A DNA stretch of 64,000 bases from Couchioplanes caeruleus. Its GTDB lineage: Bacteria > Actinomycetota > Actinomycetes > Mycobacteriales > Micromonosporaceae. A program made the position numbers and the translations under genes. The DNA lies in NCBI RefSeq assembly GCF_003751945.1, contig NZ_RJKL01000001.1, forward strand, positions 3,844,001-3,908,000. Reading direction: 5' to 3'. The notes below the pieces were generated by a model that was not told where the DNA came from, ran no database searches, and saw only the letters and a list, made by a program, of their open reading frames with translations. Of this stretch, positions 26,291 to 34,380 are shown piece after piece. The stretch's first letter is position 1, and each line of letters opens with the position of its first letter.

Positions 26291-27259
26291 ATGCGGGCGA
26301 TCTGGAAGGGCGCGGTCTCGTTCGGCCTGGTGTCGATCGCTGTCAAACTCTTCTCGGCCACCGAGGAGAAGGACATCCGCTTCCACCAGGTGCATCGCAC
26401 CGACGGTGGCCGGATCAAGTACCAGCGCACCTGCTCGATCGACGGCGAGGTGGTCAGCTACGACGACATCGCCAAGGGCTACGACATCGGCGGCGGCGAG
26501 ATGGTGATCCTCACCGACGAGGACTTCGCCGAGCTGCCGCTCACCACGTCCCGGGCGATCGACGTGCTGCAGTTCGTGCCCGCCGACCAGATCGATCCCC
26601 TGCTCTTCGCCAAGGCCTACTACCTGGAGCCGGAGGGGCAGGCCGCGAAGCCGTACGTACTGCTGCGCGACGCGCTCAGCGAGGCCGACCGGGTCGCGAT
26701 CGTCAAGATCGCGCTGCGGCAGCGGGAGCAGCTCGCCACCCTGCGGGTCCACGACGACGTCCTGGTCCTCAACACCATGCTCTGGCCCGACGAGGTCCGC
26801 ACCCCCGACTTCGGCTTCCTGGACGACGACATCGAGACCCGCCCGGCGGAGCTGGCGATGGCCGCCTCGCTGATCGACTCCATGGCCGGCAGCTTCAAGC
26901 CGGAGGAGTTCACCGACAACTATCGGGCGGCGCTTCAGGAGGTCATCGACGCCAAGGTCGAGGGCCGCGAGGTCGTCGCCCCCGAGGAGGTCGAGGAGGC
27001 GCCGGCCGCCGCGGTCGACCTGATGGCGGCGCTGAAGGCCTCCGTCGAGCGGGCGAAGAAGGCCCGTGGCGAGAACCCCGAGGAACGCGCGCGCGCCATC
27101 GAGGCCCCGCCTGCCAGGAAGACCGCCGCCACGAAGACCGCCGCCAAGAAGGCCCCGGCCAAGAAGACCACTGCCACGAAGAGCACGGCCAAGGCCGGTC
27201 CCGCCAAGGCCACGAAGACCGCGGCCAAGAAGACAACGCCTGCGAAGAAGTCCGCCTGA
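26291..27259 (+). CDS. ku: Ku protein (NHEJ)
   Basis: 322 residues. The Ku core has MRAIWKGAVSFGLVSIAVKLFSATEEKDI, RVDGGRIKY-like HRTDGGRIKYQRTCSIDGEVV and RALDVLQFVP-type beta-barrel sequence (about 1-255). A Lys/Ala/Thr-rich C-terminal tail with many AAKK/AxK units follows, which in other bacterial Ku proteins helps DNA retention. It forms the ring that binds broken ends and recruits LigD activities. GGTAGGAGG lies just before ATG 26291. Confidence 0.95.
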   Translation: MRAIWKGAVSFGLVSIAVKLFSATEEKDIRFHQVHRTDGGRIKYQRTCSIDGEVVSYDDIAKGYDIGGGEMVILTDEDFAELPLTTSRAIDVLQFVPADQIDPLLFAKAYYLEPEGQAAKPYVLLRDALSEADRVAIVKIALRQREQLATLRVHDDVLVLNTMLWPDEVRTPDFGFLDDDIETRPAELAMAASLIDSMAGSFKPEEFTDNYRAALQEVIDAKVEGREVVAPEEVEEAPAAAVDLMAALKASVERAKKARGENPEERARAIEAPPARKTAATKTAAKKAPAKKTTATKSTAKAGPAKATKTAAKKTTPAKKSA

Positions 27260-27272
27260 CTAATCTTGTCGC

Positions 27273-27761
27273 GTGGGATTGACGTGGGCTGAGTCTTATC
27301 TAGGTCGGGTACGCGGTAGCGTCGGCGACTCCGACACACTGCTGTTCGTGGGAGCACGAGGGGTGATCTTCGACGAGCAGGGCCGACTGCTGCTGATCCA
27401 GCGCTCCGACAACCGCCGCTGGGCGATTCCGGCGGGAGCGATGGAGCTCGGCGAGAGCATGGAGGAGTGCGCGATCCGCGAGGTCTGGGAGGAGACCGGC
27501 CTGCGGGCGACGGCGCTGACCCCGTTCGCGTTCTACAGCGCCTACACCTTCACCAATGGGTGGGGCCACACCTACCAGCAGATCCTCATGTCGTTCCGGA
27601 TCGACACCTGGGAGGGCGAGCTGCAGAAGGTGACGGAGGAGTCGGTCGACGCCGGATTCTTCGCGCTGGACGCGCTGCCGGGGCAACACTCGCGCATCAT
27701 CGAGGAGACGCTGGCCGACCTGGCGTCCTTCCAGAGTACGGGCCGCATGGTGGTGAAGTGA
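27273..27761 (+). CDS. NUDIX hydrolase
   Basis: 162 residues from GTG 27273. The Nudix box is complete: GAMELGESMEECAIREVWEETG (glycine at about residue 55, catalytic REVWEE). A conserved beta-sheet follows with GHTYQQILMSFRIDTWEGE. It hydrolyses a nucleoside diphosphate-linked substrate that cannot be specified. It lies 13 bases after ku, so co-transcription with ku is likely. Confidence 0.9.
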   Translation: MGLTWAESYLGRVRGSVGDSDTLLFVGARGVIFDEQGRLLLIQRSDNRRWAIPAGAMELGESMEECAIREVWEETGLRATALTPFAFYSAYTFTNGWGHTYQQILMSFRIDTWEGELQKVTEESVDAGFFALDALPGQHSRIIEETLADLASFQSTGRMVVK

Positions 27762-27763
27762 CA

Positions 27764-27796
27764 CCGAGACGCCGTCCATGAAGGACAGCGTCTCGG
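27764..27796. terminator. Terminator after the NUDIX gene
   Basis: Stem CCGAGACGC-CGTCC / GGAC-GCGTCTCGG with a short loop, between convergent stop codons at 27761 and 27801. Probably serves both directions. Confidence 0.7.
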
Positions 27797-27800
27797 CAGG

Positions 27801-28364
27801 TCAGGCGCGATGCCGCTGGTGGGCGCCCTCGGCGATCTCTTCGATCATCTTGTCGCAGAAGGCCGGCAGATCGTCCGGTTTGCGGCTCGTCACCAGGCCC
27901 TGATCGACGTGGACCTGCTCGTCGACCCAGGTCGCTCCGGCGTTGGCGAGGTCCGTCCGCAGACTAGGCCAACTGGTGAGCGTGCGGCCGTCGACGACGC
28001 CCGCCTCCACCAGGGTCCACGGTCCGTGGCAGATGGCCGCGACCGCCTTGCCCGCCGTGAAGAAGTCGCGGACGAGGCGGACCGCGTCCGGATCCGTACG
28101 CAGGAAGTCCGGGTTGGCCACGCCTCCCGGCAGCACGAGGGCGTCGTACTGATCGACGTCCACGTCCTTGACCTGTTTGTCCACCGGATAGGTGCCGGCC
28201 TTGTCCATATGGTTTACGGCCTGGATCTCGCCCGCTTTGATGGACACGAGCTCGGCCTTGCCCCCGGCGGCCTCCACGGCCTTGCGAGGCTGCGTGTACT
28301 CGACTTCTTCCACGCCGTCGGTCGCGAGGAACGCCACACGCTTGCCCTTGATCGAGGTGGCCAT
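27801..28364 (-). CDS. DJ-1/PfpI-family protein
   Basis: 187 residues of the class I glutamine-amidotransferase-like fold. The nucleophile elbow is AVAAICHGPWTLVEAG (Cys around 112), with an upstream acidic residue (GEIQAVNHMDK region) and DALVLPGGVANPD. It matches the PfpI/YhbO group (general stress proteins, proposed deglycases or proteases). Probably cytosolic and stress-related. It is followed downstream by a terminator. Confidence 0.88.
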   Translation of the reverse strand: MATSIKGKRVAFLATDGVEEVEYTQPRKAVEAAGGKAELVSIKAGEIQAVNHMDKAGTYPVDKQVKDVDVDQYDALVLPGGVANPDFLRTDPDAVRLVRDFFTAGKAVAAICHGPWTLVEAGVVDGRTLTSWPSLRTDLANAGATWVDEQVHVDQGLVTSRKPDDLPAFCDKMIEEIAEGAHQRHRA

Positions 28365-28393
28365 GTCGATTCCCCTTTCTCTCGGCGTTGCTG

Positions 28394-28855
28394 TCAGTAC
28401 GTCCGGTTCCCGGGCTGGGCGCGGGCAAACGTGGCGGCGCGGCGGTTGACCAGTTCGCCGCCGTACCAGGCGCCGAAGACCGAGCCGGTCAGGGCGAGGA
28501 GCTCGACGGCGAGCAGACCGAAGCCGGCGACCCGCTCAGGGCTGCGCATGCGGAGCATCAGGATCACCGCGAAGAGGATGAGCACGCCCATGTTGGCGAG
28601 GTTCTGCAGGACTCCGACGCGCTTCGCCGGGGTGCCGTGCGGCACCAGCATCAGATCGATCGCCCCGGCGACCGCGGCCAGGATGCCGCCGAGAAGGCCG
28701 GCGAGGATGTTCCAGTACGCGAGCGCACCGAGGATGGCGGGGCCGCCGAGGAGGTTGCCGATGTCGAAGAGGACCGCCATCGTGAACAGTCCGAGGGGAA
28801 ACATCACGAGGACGGGCTGGACCGCCTGGCCGGCGATTCTGAGTCGGCTCTCCAT
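28394..28855 (-). CDS. DUF2231 membrane protein
   Basis: 153 residues, four hydrophobic helices: VQPVLVMFPLGLFTMAVLFDI, YWNILAGLLGGILAAVAGAID, NLANMGVLILFAVILML and FGLLAVELLALTGSVFGAWYGG. The layout and the HPxLV-like first helix match DUF2231. The function is unknown; some relatives accompany redox or haem proteins. It is upstream of the PfpI-like gene on the same strand. Confidence 0.82.
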   Translation of the reverse strand: MESRLRIAGQAVQPVLVMFPLGLFTMAVLFDIGNLLGGPAILGALAYWNILAGLLGGILAAVAGAIDLMLVPHGTPAKRVGVLQNLANMGVLILFAVILMLRMRSPERVAGFGLLAVELLALTGSVFGAWYGGELVNRRAATFARAQPGNRTY

Positions 28856-28985
28856 GCTGGCACCTACCCTCCTTCGCCGCTGCTTCCTCGCTCGATCCCG
28901 TGGGCCTACCCGGTCGATATGTCGATGAAACGCGCGGCCCCTTCTGTTAACCCTGTCGATGGGTACCGATCGCTAAGGTGTGCCC

Positions 28986-29339
28986 ATGGGCACAGCCGCG
29001 AAGATCCTGGTGGGCCTCGTGGCCCTCATCCACGTGTACATCCTCGTACTCGAGATGTTCCTCTGGCGGACAGAACGGGTGCGCGCCACATTCGGTACCA
29101 CCGCCGAGTTCGCCGCCGAGAGCGCCACGCTGGCGTCGAACCAGGGCCTCTACAACGGCTTCCTGGCGGCCGGACTGATCTACGGCCTGGTGACGGGGAA
29201 CGTGGAGTTTCAGGTCTTCTTCCTGTGTTGCGTCATCATCGCCGGAATTTTCGGCGCCGCGACCGCCAACCGCAGGATCCTGTTCGTGCAGGCCCTGCCC
29301 GCTGTCGTCGCCCTGGTGCCGGTGGTGCTGGCGCGCTGA
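28986..29339 (+). CDS. DUF1304 membrane protein
   Basis: 117 residues with four hydrophobic segments. It starts AAKILVGLVALIHVYILVLEMFLWRTERVRATFG and has ASNQGLYNGFLAAGLIYGL, both characteristic of DUF1304. The function is unknown. ATG 28986 is preferred, with an in-frame GTG two codons earlier as the alternative. It is followed by about 270 bases with no clear gene except upstream elements of the DUF6232 cassette. Confidence 0.85.
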   Translation: MGTAAKILVGLVALIHVYILVLEMFLWRTERVRATFGTTAEFAAESATLASNQGLYNGFLAAGLIYGLVTGNVEFQVFFLCCVIIAGIFGAATANRRILFVQALPAVVALVPVVLAR

Positions 29340-29362
29340 CGGAGCACTTGGCTTGTACGCAA

Positions 29363-29378
29363 TCTGCGATATAGCAGG
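29363..29378 (+). promoter_or_regulatory. CTGC-N6-GCAG palindrome upstream of the left DUF6232 gene
   Basis: TCTGCGATATAGCAGG, an imperfect palindrome 233 bases before the DUF6232 start. The same motif (TCTGCTATATGGCAGA in gene orientation) lies 205 bases before the other DUF6232 copy. It may be a regulator site; no -10/-35 call is made. Confidence 0.45.
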
Positions 29379-29452
29379 TTGAAGTGTGGCGGTCAGCCGG
29401 GTGGCGTGCTGTACTGAGGTAGGCAAGAAGGCGGAGCTGGAGGGCAAGAAGC

Positions 29453-29482
29453 AACGGCACCCGGCGGCAACCGGGTGCCGTT
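29453..29482 (+). terminator. Strong hairpin downstream of DUF1304
   Basis: Perfect 12-bp stem AACGGCACCCGG / CCGGGTGCCGTT with a six-base loop. There is no U tract. It may terminate the DUF1304 transcript or be part of the DUF6232 cassette leader, since the central GGCGGCAACCGG is also present upstream of the second cassette copy. Confidence 0.5.
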
Positions 29483-29610
29483 GACGGCTTTCCACTTCGC
29501 GACGCACGAGTTCAGCTCTGTGACACACGAGCGAGGCGGGGAATTCTCTCTGCGCCAATGGTGGCTCGCCTTTCCTCCTCCTCGCAAGGAGTCGGGAGGG
29601 GGAGTTCGTC

Positions 29611-30051
29611 ATGCGCCTCTACTACCGTGGCCCGGACGCGATGGTGACCAGCGAACACTTCGTCCACCGCACGCCCACGACGACGAGGGCGTTTCTGATC
29701 CGCGACCTCCGCGAGGTCGGCATCACCAGCGCCGAGGAACCTGGGACTCCCGTCCTCGCGATGGCCGGCGGAACGGCGATGGCGCTGGTCGCGGCCCTGC
29801 CGCTGTGGCGGATCTCGCCGCTGTACGCGATCGGCTTCCTGGGCCTGGCGGGTTTTGGACTGGCCACCGCCGCCCTCCTGCGACGCGGACGGCCGCGGAC
29901 GTGGCTGCTGCAGGCGACGTATCGCGGGCAGTCGGTGGAGCTCTACCAGTCCGCCGACGCGCGCGTCTTCAACCAAGTCAGCAGGGCACTGCGCCGGGCG
30001 ATCGAGGATGCTCGGCCTCCGTCGTCCTGGGACGACTTCGCGGCGGCCTGA
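29611..30051 (+). CDS. DUF6232 membrane protein (left cassette copy)
   Basis: 146 residues. The N-terminal motif MRLYYRGPDAMVTSEHFVHRT is the DUF6232 signature. Two hydrophobic helices follow (about 50-85), then a cytosolic domain with ARVFNQVSRALRRAIED. The function is unknown. A paralogue of the same length lies inverted at 34381-34821. The promoter region shares GAGCGAGGCGGGGAATTCTCTC-like sequence with that copy. A strong GGAGGGGGAG ribosome site precedes ATG 29611. Confidence 0.82.
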   Translation: MRLYYRGPDAMVTSEHFVHRTPTTTRAFLIRDLREVGITSAEEPGTPVLAMAGGTAMALVAALPLWRISPLYAIGFLGLAGFGLATAALLRRGRPRTWLLQATYRGQSVELYQSADARVFNQVSRALRRAIEDARPPSSWDDFAAA

Positions 30052-30159
30052 CCAGCCGGCCGCACGCCACCGGTGCCCCCCTTCGTGACAAGTCTCTTTT
30101 CGATGAAACTTGCACGGCTCCTTGCTCGTTTTGATAGGACAGTGGCAGAGTAAGCGGCG

Positions 30160-30193
30160 ACCTCGCTGGCTGCATGATGGCAACCAGCGAGGT
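30160..30193 (+). promoter_or_regulatory. 34-bp inverted-repeat element before XRE relic
   Basis: Arms ACCTCGCTGG / CCAGCGAGGT around 14 bases. The element ends 48 bases before the XRE relic start. A matching element of the same length stands 48 bases before the intact XRE gene. Likely operator for the XRE regulator. Confidence 0.7.
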
Positions 30194-30240
30194 GGCACTT
30201 TGCTCTCGCCGCACCGCTTCACTTCGACGTCGAAGGACCC

Positions 30241-30500
30241 ATGGCTGAGGTCGTCTCGCCAATCGTCGTACGCACGACCGTGCGTCCGGCTCTGTGCGAC
30301 ACGCTCAAGCATTCCGACCTCACCCTGCATCTGGTCGCCGATGGTCGGTACCACTTTGACTTCGCTGACGAGCTGGACGCCGTAAACCGGCATGCGATCC
30401 CGCCCGGACCAGCGAGCTCGGGAACAGATCGATGGAGTCGACACGATCGGCTCCGCGTTCCTCCACCACGATCCCGCCGCGCCCGCACACCGGGTGGGCT
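30241..30500 (+). pseudogene. Decayed XRE/DUF5753 regulator gene
   Basis: The first 34 codons align with the start of the intact regulator at 34203 (M-EVVSP-V-R--VR-AL--------LT---VAD). They then jump to sequence resembling the C-terminus of DUF5753 proteins (FDFADELDAVNRH), omitting about 240 codons. The C-terminal part continues in another frame (RPDQRAREQIDGVDTIGSAFL), implying a frameshift as well. The 3' limit is approximate. The gene's upstream operator-like element is intact. Confidence 0.7.
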
Positions 30501-30546
30501 CGGCGGGGAGTTGGCGACACGATCACCAATTGTCACGAAGACGGTA

Positions 30547-30774
30547 ATGACGCGGACGAAGAATCGGAGTGGAATATTGGATACGATCGAGGCTCCCCAG
30601 TGGCGCAAGAGCAGCTACTGCAGCAACGCTACTTGCGTCGAAGTCGCTCGGGTCGAGGACAACTATCTGATCCGCGACTCGAAGGACCCGGACATCGCCC
30701 CGCTGAGCTTCACCTCGGAGGAATGGGCGGCGTTCGTGCGAGGGGTCAACGAGGGGCAGTTCGCCTTCGAGTGA
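30547..30774 (+). CDS. DUF397 protein (left cassette copy)
   Basis: 75 residues if started at ATG 30547. A TTG at 30577 with GGAG seven bases upstream would give 65. The DUF397 core is complete: WRKSSYCSNATCVEVARVEDNYLIRDSKDPD and LSFTSEEWAAFVRGVNEGQF. DUF397 proteins are usually partners of XRE/DUF5753 regulators, and here the partner is a relic. It might instead serve the intact regulator at 33-34 kb. Confidence 0.8.
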   Translation: MTRTKNRSGILDTIEAPQWRKSSYCSNATCVEVARVEDNYLIRDSKDPDIAPLSFTSEEWAAFVRGVNEGQFAFE

Positions 30775-30787
30775 TCTGTTGATCAAA

Positions 30788-30822
30788 GGTGCGCGCGACG
30801 TCGGCCCGAGGTCGCGCGCACC
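30788..30822. terminator. Terminator between DUF397 and the reductase gene
   Basis: Perfect 12-bp stem GGTGCGCGCGAC / GTCGCGCGCACC with an 11-base loop, between convergent stop codons. Confidence 0.75.
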
Positions 30823-30831
30823 GCATGCCGG

Positions 30832-31971
30832 TCAGGGCGATCCACCCAGGAGGCCGACCGCCGCCCGGACCGAGGTTCGCCGCAGCACCTCGGCCATCGA
30901 CAGCTCACCGCGGCACGAGGCCCGAAACGCCCGCCAGCCCGGCGGCGTCGCCATCGCCGCATGCATGAGTCGCGGATGCCTGGCGAAGAGCCGGAAAAGT
31001 CTGCGACCCGCCGCCATGTCCGGGGTCAGATACCAGTTCACCAGGAGCTCGTACTCGGCGAGAGCGTCGGGTGTCCGGGCCCGCCCCGCAATCTCGCCGG
31101 CCCACGTCCCGGAGCGCAGCGCGAAGCTGATGCCCTCGCGAGTCCACGGCTCCAGCAGCCCCGCCGCGTCGCCGACCACGATCACCCGGCCCCTGCGCAG
31201 CGGCGCGTCCGCCCGGCGGCACCGCGTGAGGTGACCCGAGTCGCGGATCACCGGACGATCGGCGAGGCCGAGCCCGTCGACGAACTCCGAGAGATACCGC
31301 TTCGTCTCGGCGCCTTTGCCCTTGGCCATGATGACGCCGACGGTGAGCTGGTCGTCCTTGGGAAAGACCCAGCCGTAGGAGCCGGGCACGTAGCCCCAGT
31401 CGAGCACCACCCGGCCCCGGTAGGCGACGCGGTCCGCGGCCGTCGCCGCGACCTCGAGTTCGAGGCCCAGATCCTGCTGGTCGAACGTGACTCCGACGTA
31501 CCGGGAGGTGATCGCGGCCGACCCGTCGGCACCGATCACCGTGCGGGCGGCGATTACCTCCCCGTCGGCGAGAGTCACCCGCGCGGCGTCGGCGTCCTGG
31601 TCGACCGAGCGGACCAGCGCGTGCTGGCGCACCTGGGCACCGGCGGCGATCGCGGCCTCGTACCAGGCGAAGTCGAATTCGTCGCGTCGCACCATCGTCA
31701 GCAGCGGGCGATCCACCGCCCGGCGGGTGAAGGCCCGGCGCCCGCGGTCGGTGAACGTGATCGCGTCGACCGTGTCGCGGACGGGCACCGAGATCCGGGA
31801 GCCGGCCCAGGACAGCGACGTGCCGATCAGTCCGCCACCGCAGGTCTTGTATCGGGGATGCTCGGCGCGCTCGAGCACGAGGGTTCGTGCCCCGGCCGAC
31901 GCCGCCGCGTGGGCCGCTGCCAGGCCGCCCGGTCCCGCACCGACCACGGCCACGTCCCAGTCCGCCACCAC
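30832..31971 (-). CDS. Geranylgeranyl-reductase-family FAD oxidoreductase
   Basis: 379 residues. The N-terminal FAD dinucleotide fold is DVAVVGAGPGGLAAAHAAASAGARTLVLER, followed by YKTCGGGL, the RDEFDFAWYEAA region and the second FAD motif VIVVGDAAGLLEPWTREGISFALRSG (about 276-301). These fit the geranylgeranyl/digeranylgeranyl-glycerophospholipid reductase family, which saturates isoprenoid chains. In actinobacteria one role is menaquinone side-chain reduction, but the substrate is not settled. Probably peripheral to the membrane. Start at tandem GTG codons (31971/31968). Confidence 0.85.
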   Translation of the reverse strand: MVADWDVAVVGAGPGGLAAAHAAASAGARTLVLERAEHPRYKTCGGGLIGTSLSWAGSRISVPVRDTVDAITFTDRGRRAFTRRAVDRPLLTMVRRDEFDFAWYEAAIAAGAQVRQHALVRSVDQDADAARVTLADGEVIAARTVIGADGSAAITSRYVGVTFDQQDLGLELEVAATAADRVAYRGRVVLDWGYVPGSYGWVFPKDDQLTVGVIMAKGKGAETKRYLSEFVDGLGLADRPVIRDSGHLTRCRRADAPLRRGRVIVVGDAAGLLEPWTREGISFALRSGTWAGEIAGRARTPDALAEYELLVNWYLTPDMAAGRRLFRLFARHPRLMHAAMATPPGWRAFRASCRGELSMAEVLRRTSVRAAVGLLGGSP

Positions 31972-32023
31972 GGTCGGATCTTATCCAGCGTCGCGGCGTA
32001 CGCGTTCGGTGCCGGAACCGGCG

Positions 32024-32590
32024 TCAGGGACGGCCGGCATCCCGGGGGGCGCGTCGCGGCCAGGGAGCCCACTGCACCGCCGCGGCGAAGCCGTCGCGGC
32101 GTGCTGCCCGCGCCTCGCGGTTGTCGACCGGCTCCCGCCGGCTGATCCGTAGTCCCCGGCCGATCAGCCGCGTCTCGCGCAACGACCCCGTCAGTCCCCG
32201 GCGCACCCGCTCCCAGAGCCCGCCCTCGACGTGCGCGTCCGTCCGGGCCCGCAGGTCGGCGATCAGCTCGGCCGGATCCTCGGCACCGTCCTCGCCGCGC
32301 GGCAGGGTTTCGACGAACCACCGGCCGAGCCGCAGCACGATGCCCGGGAAATCGGTGAAGGCGATCGACAGCGGCGCCGCCGCCGGGTGCCGGGGAATCA
32401 GCCGTACGGTCCGCACGTACTCGGCGTACGGCCCTGGACCGGCGGGTTCCTTGGTCTCCCGCCGGTCCACGACATACTGTTCGGCCAGCTCGTCGAGCAG
32501 CTCCTCGGCGGCGTCATGCAGCACCTGGTACCGCCCACGGCCGGTGAGCTCGCAACGGTACGGATCAAGCGAAGGCTCGAACTTTCCCAC
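32024..32590 (-). CDS. DUF6226-family protein
   Basis: 188 residues from GTG 32590. The conserved block FEPSLDPYRCELTGRGRYQVLHDAAEELLDELAEQYVV, then IPRHPAAAPLSIAFTDFPGIVLRLGRWF and an acidic EDPAELIADLRA segment, match the DUF6226 family. It appears cytosolic; the function is unknown. It lies between the DUF397 genes and the reductase on the same strand. The frame is open upstream, but homology starts at the chosen codon. Confidence 0.75.
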   Translation of the reverse strand: MGKFEPSLDPYRCELTGRGRYQVLHDAAEELLDELAEQYVVDRRETKEPAGPGPYAEYVRTVRLIPRHPAAAPLSIAFTDFPGIVLRLGRWFVETLPRGEDGAEDPAELIADLRARTDAHVEGGLWERVRRGLTGSLRETRLIGRGLRISRREPVDNREARAARRDGFAAAVQWAPWPRRAPRDAGRP

Positions 32591-32654
32591 GGAAACAGTA
32601 TGCTGCCTCAATCGCTTGATCAGGCAAAACTTCACGAGATCGCCGGATGACCCC

Positions 32655-32855
32655 TCAGAGGTCGAATTCGCCCCGCTTGACCGCGGAAGCGAACGCGGAC
32701 CATTCCTCCGCCGAGAAGCGCAGGTGCCGCTGCTGTGGATTCTTGGAGTCACGAACGACGAAGTCGTGTCCGATCTTGGCAACCTCGACGCAGCTCGTGG
32801 TTCCGCATCTGCTGGCCCGGCGCCAGACAACCGTCTGCTCCGTTCGGTCCCTCAT
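32655..32855 (-). CDS. DUF397 protein (right cassette, second copy)
   Basis: 66 residues: VVWRRASRCGTTSCVEVAK, FVVRDSKNPQQ and FSAEEWSAFASAVKRGEF give a complete DUF397 domain. GGAGGAGC precedes ATG 32855. It follows another DUF397 gene and an XRE regulator on the same strand, so this cassette has two DUF397 partners of diverged sequence. Confidence 0.85.
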   Translation of the reverse strand: MRDRTEQTVVWRRASRCGTTSCVEVAKIGHDFVVRDSKNPQQRHLRFSAEEWSAFASAVKRGEFDL

Positions 32856-33039
32856 GCCTGCTCCTCCGAGTCGGTTCCCGAATCCACGGTAGGCGACAGC
32901 CGCAGAACACGACAGGAGGCAAGAATGAGTGAACCACGATGACTGTGCCGAATCGCGGTTAATGGGGCCGTTTGGGTGCAGGATTTGTCCGCCCTACGCC
33001 CGCTTTGACACGTCTTCCGCGCGGAGACGCGTGATCATT

Positions 33040-33234
33040 TCAAAGGTCGAATTCACCCGCCAGCATGCCGTCGCGGAAGGCCACCCACTCTTCTCTCGTG
33101 AACGAGAGGGCAGGAAGGTCAGGCCGCTTCGAGTCCCGGATCAGAAACTCATCCTCGACCCTGGCCACTTCCACGCAGGTGCTGTTCGCGCACTTGCTGC
33201 TCCTCCGCCACGCGGGCGCGCTGACGCCGTTCAT
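33040..33234 (-). CDS. DUF397 protein (right cassette, first copy)
   Basis: 64 residues from ATG 33234. The core is WRRSSKCANSTCVEVARVEDEFLIRDSKRPD followed by LSFTREEWVAFRDGMLAGEF. It is closer to the left-cassette DUF397 (shared CVEVARVED-LIRDSK) than to its neighbour at 32655. It lies 60 bases downstream of the XRE gene, as expected for a regulator/DUF397 pair. Confidence 0.88.
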   Translation of the reverse strand: MNGVSAPAWRRSSKCANSTCVEVARVEDEFLIRDSKRPDLPALSFTREEWVAFRDGMLAGEFDL

Positions 33235-33294
33235 CGTTCGCCTCTCACACTGCAGCCTGCCCGCGTGATCCCCTATGAGCACGCGGGCTCATAG

Positions 33295-34203
33295 TTATCG
33301 GGGTTCCCGTCGGCGGCCTGTGGCGGCCGATTCCAGGTCTATCCTCTTGCGGATGAAGTCGATCGTGTCTGATTCATCAAGAGCTTCCTGCCACACCAGG
33401 TCGTACCGGTTGCGGTGCCGCATGGTGGTGGTCTTGGCCTCGATCACCTCGTCGGAGAGACCATTCTCGTGGTAAAGCAGCATTCCCTCGTCGTTCACAT
33501 CGAGGGAAAGAAGATCGAACGACGCATTGTTGGTGACCGGCGCCTCCAGCGTGAACGGCACCATGCGAAGCTTGATCGCGCCTTCGTCCGCCAGCCGTTG
33601 CAATTCCCGGAGTTGATCCGTGAAGACGGCGGCCCCGCCGATCGGGCGCATCAGCACCGACTCGTCCAGCAGCACGAACAGTTCAACGGTGCCGACGCGG
33701 GAAAGTAATGCCTCCCGCCGGCGCTGCCGTGCATCGAGGACGCCCCGGATCCGATCCTCGGGCATCTCGCCGACATACAACTGCATCAGAGCTTCCGCGT
33801 ACGCCGGGAGCTGCAATGGTCCAGGAATGAAGTAGATCGAGAAATACCTGATCGCCGTTGCCTCGGCCTCGTATTCGATCAATTTCCGGTGCGCGTCGCT
33901 GAGGACCTCGCGAAACTGGGGCTTCTGGTGCCACGCCTGCCGTTGCCGCGTCCGGGCGATCCGGGCGTCGACGAGCAACGCGGCGATCACCGACTTGTCC
34001 TTCACCTGGAGGAAGTTAAGCAGCGGCCGGAGATCGTTCGGAGCGATGGTCACGTCGCCGTTCTCGATCCGGATGACCTTGCTCAGCGACCACTCCATCT
34101 CGTCGGCCACCTGCTGCTGGGTCAGATTTGCCTGCTCACGCGCCTCGCGCAGCGCCAGACGCACGCGCCTGCGTGCGACGGTAGGCGAGACAACCTCACT
34201 CAT
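33295..34203 (-). CDS. XRE-family regulator with DUF5753 domain
   Basis: 302 residues. The N-terminal HTH_31/XRE domain (about 14-70) is LREAREQANLTQQQVADEMEWSLSKVIRIENGD, followed by the DUF5753 domain with IPGPLQLPAYAEALM and LDESVLMRPIGG. This is the common actinobacterial regulator type paired with DUF397 (WhiJ/BldB-related systems in Streptomyces). Intact here, unlike the left copy. It probably binds the inverted-repeat element 48 bases upstream. Confidence 0.9.
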   Translation of the reverse strand: MSEVVSPTVARRRVRLALREAREQANLTQQQVADEMEWSLSKVIRIENGDVTIAPNDLRPLLNFLQVKDKSVIAALLVDARIARTRQRQAWHQKPQFREVLSDAHRKLIEYEAEATAIRYFSIYFIPGPLQLPAYAEALMQLYVGEMPEDRIRGVLDARQRRREALLSRVGTVELFVLLDESVLMRPIGGAAVFTDQLRELQRLADEGAIKLRMVPFTLEAPVTNNASFDLLSLDVNDEGMLLYHENGLSDEVIEAKTTTMRHRNRYDLVWQEALDESDTIDFIRKRIDLESAATGRRREPR

Positions 34204-34250
34204 GAGTCCTTCAGCGTCGGAGTCGGATCACGTCCAGCATGCAATGTGCA

Positions 34251-34284
34251 ACCTCGCTGCCTGCCAGCAGGCAGTCAGCGAGGT
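34251..34284 (-). promoter_or_regulatory. 34-bp inverted-repeat element before the XRE gene
   Basis: Gene-strand arms ACCTCGCTG / CAGCGAGGT around 16 bases, with an inner CTGCCTG/CAGGCAG symmetry. It is 48 bases from the XRE start. It matches the element at 30160-30193 at most positions, and the homology continues into GCAC-TTGC beyond the arm. Confidence 0.75.
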
Positions 34285-34380
34285 CGCGCGTCAGCCTATC
34301 CATGGTCTTATCAGATGACGCGCCCGGGCGCGCAAGGTTCATCGAACCGATACTTGTCACGAACCGCGAACAGCATGTGA

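Noticed and set aside
30160..30193. Inverted repeats near XRE genes as IS ends or attachment sites.
   Set aside because: Both copies sit at a fixed distance before XRE starts, with no transposase or target duplications, which fits an operator better.
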